From positions 124,001 through 188,000 of the forward strand of contig NZ_JBEQCT010000004.1 in NCBI RefSeq assembly GCF_046054155.1: 64,000 nt of DNA, read 5' to 3'. Within the stretch, counting starts at the first letter, position 1; each line of letters begins with the position of its first letter. Source of the stretch: Celerinatantimonas yamalensis. GTDB lineage: Bacteria > Pseudomonadota > Gammaproteobacteria > Enterobacterales > Celerinatantimonadaceae. Below the pieces are notes generated by a model. That model saw only the letters and a list, made by a program, of their open reading frames with translations. It ran no database searches and was not told where the DNA came from. Of this stretch, positions 42,245 through 50,505 are shown one piece after another. A program made the position numbers and the translations under genes.

Positions 42245-44125
42245 ATGGCATTATGGGGCGGACGTTTTAGTCAGGCAGCCGATAGTCGGTTTAAGCAGTT
42301 TAATGATTCGCTGCGTTTTGATTATCGCTTGGCTGAGCAGGATATTACAGGATCAATTGCCTGGTCTAAGGCTTTGGTTTCGGTTGGCGTTCTGACGCAG
42401 GCCGAGCAGCAGCAAATTGAAGCTGCACTCAGTGATTTAGCCGTTCAGGTCAATGAGAGTCCGCAACAAATATTGGGTTCTGATGCCGAAGATATCCATA
42501 GCTGGGTTGAGTCCCAGTTGATTCAGCGTGTAGGCGATCTGGGCAAAAAATTACATACTGGCCGTAGCCGTAACGACCAAGTTGCTACCGATTTAAAACT
42601 ATGGTGCAAAAAGGAAGGGTTATCGTTACTCGGACAGCTCGATATGCTGCAACAAAAACTAGTGCGTCTGGCGCGTGAACATCAGCATACGGTCTTGCCA
42701 GGCTATACCCATTTGCAGCGGGCTCAACCGGTCACTTTTGGTCATTGGTGTTTAGCCTACGTTGAGATGTTTGAGCGTGATTATTCGCGTTTGACCGATG
42801 CCCTAGATCGCCTCGATAGCTGCCCACTAGGTAGCGGAGCTCTCGCAGGTACCGCTTATCCGATGGATCGGCAAAAATTGGCACAGATGTTAGGATTTCA
42901 TCAAGCGACCCGCAATAGTTTAGATAGCGTTTCGGATCGAGATCATGTTGTAGAGTTAATTGCCTGTGCATCATTGTCGATGTTGCACCTGTCACGGATG
43001 TCTGAGGATCTGATCTTTTATAACTCCGGCGAATCTGCTTTTTTAGAGTTATCTGATCAGGTCACCTCCGGTTCATCATTGATGCCGCAGAAAAAGAACC
43101 CAGATGCACTAGAGCTTATTCGCGGCAAAGCTGGGCGAGTGTATGGTGCATTAAGCGGCATTATGATGACTTTGAAGGCATTACCACTTGCTTACAACAA
43201 GGATATGCAGGAAGACAAAGAGGGATTGTTTGACGCACTGGATACGTGGGGACAATGCCTAAGTATGGCAGAACTGGTCTTACATGATATGAAAGTGAAT
43301 AAACAAACGACTGAAGAAGCGGCTAAAGGTGGATATTCCAATGCTACTGAGCTGGCGGATTATTTAGTCAGCAAGGGTATTCCGTTTCGTGAAGCGCACC
43401 ACATCGTTGGCATTGCCGTGGTGTATGCCATTGAAAAAGGTGTACCGCTGGAGGCACTTACGCTTGATGAGTTTCAAACCCTGGCCCCTGAAATTGAAGA
43501 AGATGTGTATCCCAATTTATCGTTAAAATCGACCCTTGAGAAACGCTCAGCGTTAGGTGGCGTCGCTCCTCAGCAGATCGAGTTCGCGCTTAATGAAGCT
43601 GAGAAACGTCTTTACAGTCGCGATATTCCCGGGCTCTATGTGCGTTCTGCACGTATGACCGATCTCGATGGGATTGCCGAGCTAGTCAACTACTGGTCTG
43701 ATGCGGGTGAAAACTTGCCGCGTCCTCGCCGGGAGTTAACCAAATCGATTGGCGAATTTGCGGTGACCGAACAAGCCGGGCGAATCACGGGCTGTGCGTC
43801 GTTGTATTTGTATGATACGGGCTTAGCGGAGATCCGCTCATTAGGGGTCAACCCTGAATTTCAACGCGGTGGACAGGGTAAGGCACTGGTTGAATTTATG
43901 ATTGAAAAAGCCCATGGTATGGCACTGGAGAAAGTGTTTGTACTGACGCGAGTACCAGAATTCTTTATGAAACTAGGATTTAGCCCAACGTCAAAAACTT
44001 TCTTGCCAGAAAAAGTGATGAAAGATTGCGATGTATGTCCGCGTCAGCATGCCTGTGATGAAGTGGCGTTGGAGTATTTGATCCCTTATCAACGCTCACT
44101 TATCTATAAACAACGCGTGGCTTAA
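42245..44125 (+). CDS. argH: Fused argininosuccinate lyase / N-acetylglutamate synthase-like protein (ArgHA)
   Basis: A 626-residue fusion. Residues 1 to about 455 are argininosuccinate lyase: start MALWGGRFSQAADSRFKQFN, catalytic HTGRSRNDQVATD and signature GSSLMPQKKNPDALELI. Residues about 465-626 are a GNAT acetyltransferase: YVRSARMTDLDGIAELV, then EIRSLGVNPEFQRGGQGKAL for acetyl-CoA binding, and a C-terminal cysteine-rich DCDVCPRQHACDEVALEY. Such argH(A) fusions are known from Vibrio, Moritella and Shewanella, where the GNAT part supplies N-acetylglutamate synthase. It closes the arginine operon. Confidence 0.95.
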   Translation: MALWGGRFSQAADSRFKQFNDSLRFDYRLAEQDITGSIAWSKALVSVGVLTQAEQQQIEAALSDLAVQVNESPQQILGSDAEDIHSWVESQLIQRVGDLGKKLHTGRSRNDQVATDLKLWCKKEGLSLLGQLDMLQQKLVRLAREHQHTVLPGYTHLQRAQPVTFGHWCLAYVEMFERDYSRLTDALDRLDSCPLGSGALAGTAYPMDRQKLAQMLGFHQATRNSLDSVSDRDHVVELIACASLSMLHLSRMSEDLIFYNSGESAFLELSDQVTSGSSLMPQKKNPDALELIRGKAGRVYGALSGIMMTLKALPLAYNKDMQEDKEGLFDALDTWGQCLSMAELVLHDMKVNKQTTEEAAKGGYSNATELADYLVSKGIPFREAHHIVGIAVVYAIEKGVPLEALTLDEFQTLAPEIEEDVYPNLSLKSTLEKRSALGGVAPQQIEFALNEAEKRLYSRDIPGLYVRSARMTDLDGIAELVNYWSDAGENLPRPRRELTKSIGEFAVTEQAGRITGCASLYLYDTGLAEIRSLGVNPEFQRGGQGKALVEFMIEKAHGMALEKVFVLTRVPEFFMKLGFSPTSKTFLPEKVMKDCDVCPRQHACDEVALEYLIPYQRSLIYKQRVA

Positions 44126-44201
44126 AATAGGCAGCAGTTGGATATGATAGGATAAATTCTTTCCAGCTGTTTGCTATTGCTGCTTTTTTCTCCATAGTGG
44201 C

Positions 44202-44229
44202 TTGTGTTTTGTTTGCCAAAGCGTATAAT
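44202..44229 (+). promoter_or_regulatory. S10 operon promoter
   Basis: TTGTGT (44202-44207) and a perfect TATAAT (44224-44229) are 16 bases apart. It is about 180 bases before rpsJ, matching a long untranslated leader. Confidence 0.8.
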
Positions 44230-44235
44230 AACGCA

Positions 44236-44410
44236 GCTTGAGTTAGTAAGTAGTCGGGTTTACCCGCTCAGCTTCAATTTGAAGCTGGTGACAGTGCGTC
44301 CGATTTGGACGCAAATGTTAATCGTCGCATACGCCACCATCCCCGGATTTCGGAATAGGATGAGATGGGGTGTGTTAGGTTCTTTTTTATTTATTTTGGA
44401 GCTCTGGTCA
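44236..44410 (+). promoter_or_regulatory. S10 leader (L4-controlled attenuation region)
   Basis: The leader RNA has successive hairpins: AGCTTCAA/TTGAAGCT (44270-44277 with 44279-44286), TGCGTCC/GGACGCA (44295-44301 with 44307-44313), and a larger one around CATCC/GGATG (44338-44342 with 44358-44362). A U-rich run starts at 44381. In E. coli, r-protein L4 binds the equivalent leader and causes attenuation at a late hairpin followed by U residues. Assignment is by position and architecture. Confidence 0.7.
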
Positions 44411-44722
44411 ATGCAGAACCAAAGAATTCGGATCCGTTTAAAAGCGTTTGATCATCGCCTGATTGATCAATCGACAGCGGAAATCGTAGAAACTGCTAAA
44501 CGTACAGGCGCTCAGGTTCGTGGGCCAATCCCACTTCCAACTCGTAAAGAGCGTTTTACCGTACTGATTTCTCCACACGTCAATAAAGATGCGCGTGATC
44601 AATATGAGATCCGCACTCACAAACGCCTAGTCGACATCGTTGAACCAACTGATAAAACAGTTGATGCTTTGATGCGTTTGGACCTGGCGGCTGGCGTTGA
44701 TGTGCAAATCAGCCTGGGCTAA
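44411..44722 (+). CDS. rpsJ: Ribosomal protein uS10
   Basis: 103 residues, the E. coli length, starting MQNQRIRIRLKAFDHRLIDQ and including VRGPIPLPTRKERFTVLISP and the HKRLVDIVEPTDKTVDALM segment. S10 is a 30S head protein and also NusE in antitermination complexes. First gene of the S10 operon, with a TTTGGAGCTC ribosome-binding site; the frame is open upstream but this ATG matches the family. Confidence 0.98.
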   Translation: MQNQRIRIRLKAFDHRLIDQSTAEIVETAKRTGAQVRGPIPLPTRKERFTVLISPHVNKDARDQYEIRTHKRLVDIVEPTDKTVDALMRLDLAAGVDVQISLG

Positions 44723-44752
44723 GCAGAGCTGGAAAGATAAGAGGTTTTTACA

Positions 44753-45388
44753 ATGATTGGTCTAGTCGGTCGTAAAGTTGGAATGACTCGCATCTTCACT
44801 GAAGATGGTGTGTCGATTCCAGTTACCGTTATCGAATGTGAGCCAAACCGTGTGACTCGTTTAATCAACGAAGAATTAGACGGTTATCGTGCTCTGCAAG
44901 TGACCACTGGCACGAAAAAAGCAAACCGCGTCAACAAAGCTCAAGCTGGCCAATTTGCCAAGGCGGGAGTTGAAGCGGGCCGTGGCCTGTGGGAATTTCG
45001 TTTGAACGAAGAAGAAGGTGAAGGGATCGAAATCGGCGGTGAGCTGAAAGTTGATCTGTTCAACGAAGTGAAAAAAGTAGACGTTACTGGTACTTCTAAA
45101 GGTAAAGGCTTCCAGGGTGGTGTAAAACGCTGGAACTTCCGTACCCAAGATATGACCCATGGTAACTCTTTAAGTCATCGTGCGCCGGGTTCTATTGGTC
45201 AAAACCAAACTCCGGGCCGTGTCTTCAAAGGTAAGAAAATGGCAGGTCATATGGGTGCTGAACGCGTTACTGTTCAGTCTCTGGAAGTGGTTCGTGTCGA
45301 CCTTGAGCGTAACTTGCTCTTGGTGAAGGGTGCAATCCCTGGCGCAACCAACAGCGATGTGATCGTTAAACCTGCTGTTAAAGCATAA
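44753..45388 (+). CDS. rplC: Ribosomal protein uL3
   Basis: 211 residues (E. coli 209), MIGLVGRKVGMTRIFTEDG at the start. Features include GTSKGKGFQGGVKRWNF and the GNSLSHRAPGSIGQNQTPGRV-like loop that reaches the peptidyl-transferase centre. An early 50S assembly protein. Second gene of the operon. Confidence 0.98.
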   Translation: MIGLVGRKVGMTRIFTEDGVSIPVTVIECEPNRVTRLINEELDGYRALQVTTGTKKANRVNKAQAGQFAKAGVEAGRGLWEFRLNEEEGEGIEIGGELKVDLFNEVKKVDVTGTSKGKGFQGGVKRWNFRTQDMTHGNSLSHRAPGSIGQNQTPGRVFKGKKMAGHMGAERVTVQSLEVVRVDLERNLLLVKGAIPGATNSDVIVKPAVKA

Positions 45389-45405
45389 CGTCTGAGGAGA
45401 TAGTA

Positions 45406-46011
45406 ATGGAATTGGTATTGAAAGACGCGCAAAGCGCTCTTGAAGTTTCCGAAACTACCTTTGGGCGTGAGTTTAACGAAGCACTGGTTCATCAGGTGGT
45501 TGTTGCATATGCAGCTGGTGCCCGTCAGGGAACTCGTGCTCAGAAAACCCGTTCTGAGGTATCTGGCGGTGGTAAAAAGCCATGGCGTCAGAAAGGTACT
45601 GGCCGCGCTCGTGCCGGTACAATCCGTTCGCCAATTTGGCGTAGCGGTGGTGTAACTTTCGCTGCGAAACCACAAGATCACAGCCAGAAAGTAAACACTA
45701 AAATGTATCGTGCGGCAATCCGCAGTATCCTGTCTGAATTAGTTCGTCAGGAACGCTTGATTGTCGTTGAGAAGTTTGATGTTGAAGCGCCTAAAACTAA
45801 ACTGCTGGTTGCTAAGCTGAAAGAATTTGAAGTTGAAGACGTTCTGATCGTTACAAATGAAGTAACTGAGAACTTATTCTTAGCTGCTCGCAACTTATAT
45901 CGCGTTGATGTACGTGACGTTGCTGGTATTGACCCAGTTAGCTTGATCGCATTCGACAAAGTGTTGATCACTGCTGATGCAGTGAAGCAGATTGAGGAGT
46001 GGCTGAAATGA
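45406..46011 (+). CDS. rplD: Ribosomal protein uL4
   Basis: 201 residues, as in E. coli. MELVLKDAQSALEVSETTFG starts it; the GTRAQKTRSEVSGGGKKPWR loop and RSPIWRSGGVTFAAKPQDHS are conserved. L4 lines the exit tunnel and is the autogenous regulator of the S10 operon through its leader. Overlaps rplW by four bases. Confidence 0.98.
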   Translation: MELVLKDAQSALEVSETTFGREFNEALVHQVVVAYAAGARQGTRAQKTRSEVSGGGKKPWRQKGTGRARAGTIRSPIWRSGGVTFAAKPQDHSQKVNTKMYRAAIRSILSELVRQERLIVVEKFDVEAPKTKLLVAKLKEFEVEDVLIVTNEVTENLFLAARNLYRVDVRDVAGIDPVSLIAFDKVLITADAVKQIEEWLK

Positions 46012-46310
46012 TCAGTGAAGAGCGTCTGTTAAAAGTACTTTTGGCACCGCACGTCTCTGAAAAGAGCACTGTGTCTGCTGAAAGCGACAACACAATCGTT
46101 TTTAAAGTTGCCACTACTGCTACTAAAGCTGAAATTAAAGCTGCTGTAGAAAAAATGTTTGAAGTTGAAGTAACTGGTGTACATACCCTGAATGTTAAGG
46201 GTAAAACCAAACGTCATGGTGCACGTATTGGTCGCCGTAGCGACTGGAAAAAAGCATACGTGACTTTGGCTGAAGGTGCAGACATCGACTTCGTTGGCGG
46301 CGCAGAGTAA
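46008..46310 (+). CDS. rplW: Ribosomal protein uL23
   Basis: 100 residues, starting MISEERLLKVLLAPHVSEKS and ending EGADIDFVGGAE as in E. coli. L23 sits at the tunnel exit and docks trigger factor and SRP. The ATG overlaps the rplD stop (ATGA); the frame's earlier start inside rplD is not used. Confidence 0.98.
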   Translation: MISEERLLKVLLAPHVSEKSTVSAESDNTIVFKVATTATKAEIKAAVEKMFEVEVTGVHTLNVKGKTKRHGARIGRRSDWKKAYVTLAEGADIDFVGGAE

Positions 46311-46325
46311 GAGGAGTTTCTTAAA

Positions 46326-47156
46326 ATGGCTATTGTTAAAACTAAGCCTACATCTGCTGGTCGTCGCCACGTTGTTAAAGTGGTAAATAATGACCTGCAT
46401 AAAGGCAAGCCGTATGCTCCGCTGTTGGACACCAAAGGTAAATCTGGTGGTCGTAACAACAACGGCCGTATCACTGTTCGTCATATCGGCGGTGGTCACA
46501 AGCAGCATTATCGTGTTATTGATTTTAAACGCAATAAAGACGATATTTCGGCAAAAGTTGAACGTCTGGAATATGATCCTAACCGTAGCGCAAATATTGC
46601 GTTGGTGTGTTATGCCGACGGTGAACGTCGTTACATCCTAGCTGCTAAAGGCATGCAGGCTGGCGATCAAATCATCAGCGGTATTCATTCACCAATTAAA
46701 GCAGGTAACAGCCTGCCATTGCGTAACATTCCAGTTGGTTCGACTGTTCACGCAATTGAAATGAAACCGGGTAAAGGTGCGCAGTTGGCTCGTAGTGCCG
46801 GTGCATATGCTCAGGTTGTTGCGCGTGAAGGCGAATATGTCACCCTGCGTTTACGTAGTGGTGAAATGCGCCGAGTTCTGGCAGATTGCCGGGCAACTTT
46901 AGGCGAAGTAGGTAATGCTGAGCACATGTTGCGTCAGTTGGGTAAAGCGGGTGCCAGCCGTTGGCGTGGTGTTCGTCCTACCGTACGTGGTGTTGCAATG
47001 AACCCTGTTGATCACCCACATGGTGGTGGTGAAGGTCGTACTTCTGGTGGCCGTCATCCAGTTTCACCTTGGGGTACACCAACTAAAGGTAAGAAAACTC
47101 GCAGCAACAAGCGTACCGATAAATATATTGTACGTCGTCGTACATCTAAGAAATAA
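46326..47156 (+). CDS. rplB: Ribosomal protein uL2
   Basis: 276 residues (E. coli 273), beginning MAIVKTKPTSAGRRHVVKVV. The conserved C-terminal GVAMNPVDHPHGGGEGRTSG contains the histidine near the peptidyl-transferase centre. A core 50S protein for subunit association. Confidence 0.98.
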   Translation: MAIVKTKPTSAGRRHVVKVVNNDLHKGKPYAPLLDTKGKSGGRNNNGRITVRHIGGGHKQHYRVIDFKRNKDDISAKVERLEYDPNRSANIALVCYADGERRYILAAKGMQAGDQIISGIHSPIKAGNSLPLRNIPVGSTVHAIEMKPGKGAQLARSAGAYAQVVAREGEYVTLRLRSGEMRRVLADCRATLGEVGNAEHMLRQLGKAGASRWRGVRPTVRGVAMNPVDHPHGGGEGRTSGGRHPVSPWGTPTKGKKTRSNKRTDKYIVRRRTSKK

Positions 47157-47167
47157 GAGGATTCACC

Positions 47168-47446
47168 ATGCCACGTTCTCTCAAGAAAGGTCCATTCATT
47201 GACCTGCACTTGCTGAAGAAGGTAGAGAAAGCGGTGGAAAGCGGGGATAAAAAACCAATTAAAACTTGGTCCCGTCGTTCAACGGTCTTCCCTAATATGA
47301 TTGGTTTGACCATCGCTGTCCATAATGGTCGTCAGCACGTTCCAGTTTTTGTTTCCGACGAAATGGTTGGTCATAAACTGGGTGAATTTGCACCAACTCG
47401 TACTTATCGCGGTCATGCTGCTGATAAGAAAGCGAAAAAGCGTTAA
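47168..47446 (+). CDS. rpsS: Ribosomal protein uS19
   Basis: 92 residues, starting MPRSLKKGPFIDLHLLKKVE. It matches E. coli S19, including STVFPNMIGLTIAVHNGRQH and MVGHKLGEFAPTRTYRGHA. A 30S head protein near the B1 intersubunit bridges. Confidence 0.98.
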   Translation: MPRSLKKGPFIDLHLLKKVEKAVESGDKKPIKTWSRRSTVFPNMIGLTIAVHNGRQHVPVFVSDEMVGHKLGEFAPTRTYRGHAADKKAKKR

Positions 47447-47456
47447 GGGGAAAATG

Positions 47457-47789
47457 ATGGAAGCATTAGCTAAACACCGTTTTGCCCGCACTTCTCCACA
47501 GAAAGCCCGTCTGGTCGCTGACCTTATTCGTGGTCTATCTGTTGAGAAAGCACTGGCGGAACTAACTTTCAATAACAAAAAAGCATCTGCTTTAGTGAAG
47601 AAAGTTTTAGAGTCTGCTATCGCCAACGCTGAGCATAACGAAGGTGCGGATATTGACGAGTTGAAAGTAGCCAAAATCTTTGTAGATACTGGCCCGACTC
47701 TGAAACGTGTACGTCCACGTGCCAAAGGCCGCGCAGACCGCATTATCAAGCGTACCAGCCACATTACTGTGGTTGTATCTGATAACTAG
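47457..47789 (+). CDS. rplV: Ribosomal protein uL22
   Basis: 110 residues, exactly the E. coli length, from the ATG at 47457 (MEALAKHRFARTSPQKARLV). An ATG also occurs directly before it (47454), but the spacing to AAGGGG favours the second. The C-terminal GRADRIIKRTSHITVVVSD forms the tunnel loop and end region where macrolide-resistance changes are known in other bacteria; nothing unusual is seen. Confidence 0.96.
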   Translation: MEALAKHRFARTSPQKARLVADLIRGLSVEKALAELTFNNKKASALVKKVLESAIANAEHNEGADIDELKVAKIFVDTGPTLKRVRPRAKGRADRIIKRTSHITVVVSDN

Positions 47790-47799
47790 GAGATAAGCA

Positions 47800-48492
47800 A
47801 TGGGTCAGAAAGTACATCCTAATGGTATTCGCCTAGGTATCGTCAAACCATGGAATTCTACTTGGTATGCAGATAAAGGCGAATATGCAGAGAACCTGCA
47901 TAGTGATCACAAAGTGCGTGAGTTTCTTACAAAGGAACTGAAAAACGCATCAGTGGCACGTATCGTGATTGAACGTCCAGCTAAGAGCATTCGTGTGACT
48001 ATTCATACTGCTCGTCCTGGCGTCGTCATTGGTAAAAAAGGTGAAGATGTTGAAAAGCTGCGTAAACGCGTTGCTCAACTGGCTGGTGTTCCAGCACAGA
48101 TCAACATCTCTGAAGTTCGTAAGCCTGAGCTGGATAGTCAATTAGTCGGTGACTCGATTGCTAGTCAGCTGGAACGTCGTGTTATGTTCCGTCGTGCGAT
48201 GAAACGTGCAGTGCAAAATGCAATGCGTTTGGGCGCGAAAGGGATCAAAGTTGAAGTAAGTGGTCGTCTTGGCGGCGCTGAGATCGCACGTACCGAATGG
48301 TATCGTGAAGGTCGTGTGCCATTGCATACATTGCGCGCTGATATCGATTACTCTACTTCTGAAGCAAAGACAACTTACGGTATTATTGGCGTAAAAGTTT
48401 GGATCTTCAAAGGTGAAGTACTGGGTGGAATGCCTGTTGTACAACCTGAAGCGCCTGCGAAGCCAAAACGTAAAGATCGTCGCGGTAAATAG
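47800..48492 (+). CDS. rpsC: Ribosomal protein uS3
   Basis: 230 residues (E. coli 233), MGQKVHPNGIRLGIVKPWNS at the start. The KH domain has RPGVVIGKKGEDVEKLRK. The C-terminal domain includes GRLGGAEIARTEWYREGRVP. S3 lies at the mRNA entry channel and has helicase-associated basic residues. Confidence 0.98.
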   Translation: MGQKVHPNGIRLGIVKPWNSTWYADKGEYAENLHSDHKVREFLTKELKNASVARIVIERPAKSIRVTIHTARPGVVIGKKGEDVEKLRKRVAQLAGVPAQINISEVRKPELDSQLVGDSIASQLERRVMFRRAMKRAVQNAMRLGAKGIKVEVSGRLGGAEIARTEWYREGRVPLHTLRADIDYSTSEAKTTYGIIGVKVWIFKGEVLGGMPVVQPEAPAKPKRKDRRGK

Positions 48493-48503
48493 GAGACACG
48501 GTA

Positions 48504-48914
48504 ATGTTGCAACCAAAACGTACTAAGTTCCGTAAGGTTCATAAAGGCCGTAACCGTGGTCTTGCTAAAGGTACCCAAGTAAGCTTCGGTGACTTTGGTC
48601 TAAAAGCGACCGGTCGTGGCCGTTTGACTGCTCGTCAAATCGAAGCAGCTCGTCGGGCAATGACTCGTCATATTAAACGTCAGGGCAAAATCTGGATTCG
48701 TGTATTCCCAGACAAACCAATTACTGAAAAACCTCTTGAAGTTCGTATGGGTAAAGGTAAAGGTAGTGTGGAATACTGGGTCGCTCAGATTCAGCCTGGT
48801 AAAGTATTGTACGAAATGGATGGTGTTCCAGAAGTTCTGGCACGCGAAGCATTTGAATTGGCAGCTGCTAAATTGCCAATCAGTACTACTTTTGTAACTC
48901 GGACGGTGATGTGA
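48504..48914 (+). CDS. rplP: Ribosomal protein uL16
   Basis: 136 residues, as in E. coli, starting MLQPKRTKFRKVHKGRNRGL. Includes GRLTARQIEAARRAMTRH and KGSVEYWVAQIQPGKVLYEM. L16 contacts the elbow of A-site tRNA. Its stop overlaps the rpmC start by one base. Confidence 0.98.
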   Translation: MLQPKRTKFRKVHKGRNRGLAKGTQVSFGDFGLKATGRGRLTARQIEAARRAMTRHIKRQGKIWIRVFPDKPITEKPLEVRMGKGKGSVEYWVAQIQPGKVLYEMDGVPEVLAREAFELAAAKLPISTTFVTRTVM

Positions 48915-49105
48915 TGAACGCTAGCGAACTTAAAGACAAAAGTGTTGAAGAGCTAAATGCAGAGCTGTTAAGCCTGCTTCGTGAGCAATTCAACCTGCGC
49001 ATGCAAGCAAGCACGGGTCAATTGGCTCAAACACATTTGCTGAAGAATGTGCGCCGTAGTATCGCACGTGTTAAAACCATTCTGAATCAGAAGGCAGGTG
49101 CGTAA
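48914..49105 (+). CDS. rpmC: Ribosomal protein uL29
   Basis: 63 residues, as in E. coli: MNASELKDKSVEELNAELLS, then LREQFNLRMQASTGQLAQTH. The ATG at 48914 overlaps the rplP stop (TGATG); a GTG one codon earlier is less likely. Located near the tunnel exit. Its stop overlaps the rpsQ start (TAATG). Confidence 0.97.
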   Translation: MNASELKDKSVEELNAELLSLLREQFNLRMQASTGQLAQTHLLKNVRRSIARVKTILNQKAGA

Positions 49106-49353
49106 TGAGCGAAACAATCCGTACATTACAAGGTAAAGTGATCAGTGACAAAATGGATAAGTCTATTGTTGTTCTGATCGAGCGTCGTGTAAAACACCCA
49201 ATCTATGGGAAATTCATGACTCGTACTACTAAACTGCACGTACATGATGAAGCTAACAGCGCCGTTGAAGGTGATGTAGTGGTGATCAAAGAGTGCCGCC
49301 CAATTTCTAAGACTAAATCTTGGACGTTGGTGAACGTGGTCGAAAAAGCCTAA
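49105..49353 (+). CDS. rpsQ: Ribosomal protein uS17
   Basis: 82 residues (E. coli 84), MSETIRTLQGKVISDKMDKS, with VIKECRPISKTKSWTLVNVV at the end. S17 binds 16S rRNA helix 11. It is the last gene of the S10 operon, and a strong terminator follows within six bases. The spc operon (rplN onward), which normally continues here, is absent. Confidence 0.98.
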   Translation: MSETIRTLQGKVISDKMDKSIVVLIERRVKHPIYGKFMTRTTKLHVHDEANSAVEGDVVVIKECRPISKTKSWTLVNVVEKA

Positions 49354-49358
49354 ATATG

Positions 49359-49382
49359 AGGGCCCCTCTTGGGGCCCTTTGT
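49359..49382 (+). terminator. Terminator after rpsQ
   Basis: AGGGCCCC (49359-49366) pairs with GGGGCCCT (49371-49378) around TCTT, and is followed by TTGTT. It begins five bases after the rpsQ stop and closes the S10 operon. Confidence 0.92.
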
Positions 49383-49511
49383 TATCCTTCCCATTATGAC
49401 TCCTTATTCCTTCTTGGAATTACCAGAGAAATCAACCGTCTAAAATAGCTGACAGCAGTGACGAGCGGGCGACTTTAAGGTAATGTTTCGGCTCTGCCAA
49501 GGAAGCGACAT

Positions 49512-50450
49512 ATGTTTGAACAACACCAAATGCAGTCCTATTTGACCTTTAATCGAAACACTTGGTCGAAACTCCGTAATTCTGTGCCCCTGACTTTAAC
49601 TGAAATCGAGCTTGAAGAGCTACGAGGGATCAATGAGTCTGTGTCACTTGAAGAGGTGCGTGACATTTATCTCCCACTCTCTCGATTGATTAATTTGTAT
49701 GTGAAATCGCGCCAAGATCGGCGTAAAGTCATTGGTGAATTTCTCGGCCATGAGGATAAAATCCCATTCTTAATTGGTGTCGCGGGCAGTGTTGCTGTTG
49801 GGAAAAGTACCACCGCGCGGATCTTGCAAGCGCTGTTAGATCGTTGGTCAGAGCATCCGAAGGTCGCATTGATTACGACCGATGGTTTTTTGTATCCAAA
49901 TGATGAACTAAACAGGCGCGGCATCATGCATCGTAAAGGCTTCCCTGAAAGTTATGATGGGCGCAAGTTAGTGCAGTTTGTCGCGGATGTTAAAGCGGGT
50001 AAGCCGCAAGTCATCGCTCCTGTTTATTCGCATATTACCTATGATATTTTGCCCAACCAGCACAAGGTGATCGATCAGCCTGACATTCTTATTCTTGAAG
50101 GGCTTAATGTATTACAATCAAATCCAACTGATGATACTGGTCTGCGTCGTTATGTGTCTGACTATCTTGATTTTTCTATTTATGTCGATGCCCATGTTGA
50201 GCAATTAGAAGAATGGTATATCCAACGATTTTTAGATTTCCGTAAAGGTGCTTTTAGCGATCCCAATAGTTATTTTAACCACTATGCAAGTTTACCTGAT
50301 ACACAAGCCATTAGTGTTGCCAGAGAGATCTGGCGAACGATCAATTTGGTGAATTTGCAGGATAATATTCTTCATACCCGTGATAAGGCGGATCTGGTCT
50401 TACAAAAAGGCGACAGTCACCGCATGAAGCAAGTATTATTACGCCATTAG
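49512..50450 (+). CDS. coaA: Pantothenate kinase type I
   Basis: The first committed enzyme of coenzyme A synthesis, 312 residues (E. coli 316). P-loop GVAGSVAVGKSTTARIL, then VALITTDGFLYPNDELNRRG, RKGFPESYDGRKLVQF and SYFNHYA-SLP are typical of type I CoaA, which is feedback-inhibited by CoA. In E. coli coaA follows murB-birA; here the order is coaA-murB-birA. Confidence 0.97.
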   Translation: MFEQHQMQSYLTFNRNTWSKLRNSVPLTLTEIELEELRGINESVSLEEVRDIYLPLSRLINLYVKSRQDRRKVIGEFLGHEDKIPFLIGVAGSVAVGKSTTARILQALLDRWSEHPKVALITTDGFLYPNDELNRRGIMHRKGFPESYDGRKLVQFVADVKAGKPQVIAPVYSHITYDILPNQHKVIDQPDILILEGLNVLQSNPTDDTGLRRYVSDYLDFSIYVDAHVEQLEEWYIQRFLDFRKGAFSDPNSYFNHYASLPDTQAISVAREIWRTINLVNLQDNILHTRDKADLVLQKGDSHRMKQVLLRH

Positions 50451-50505
50451 TAGTCGCATATAGCAATGGCGTAAATGCCGATAGAATAAGGTAAGGCGGA
50501 TAGTC

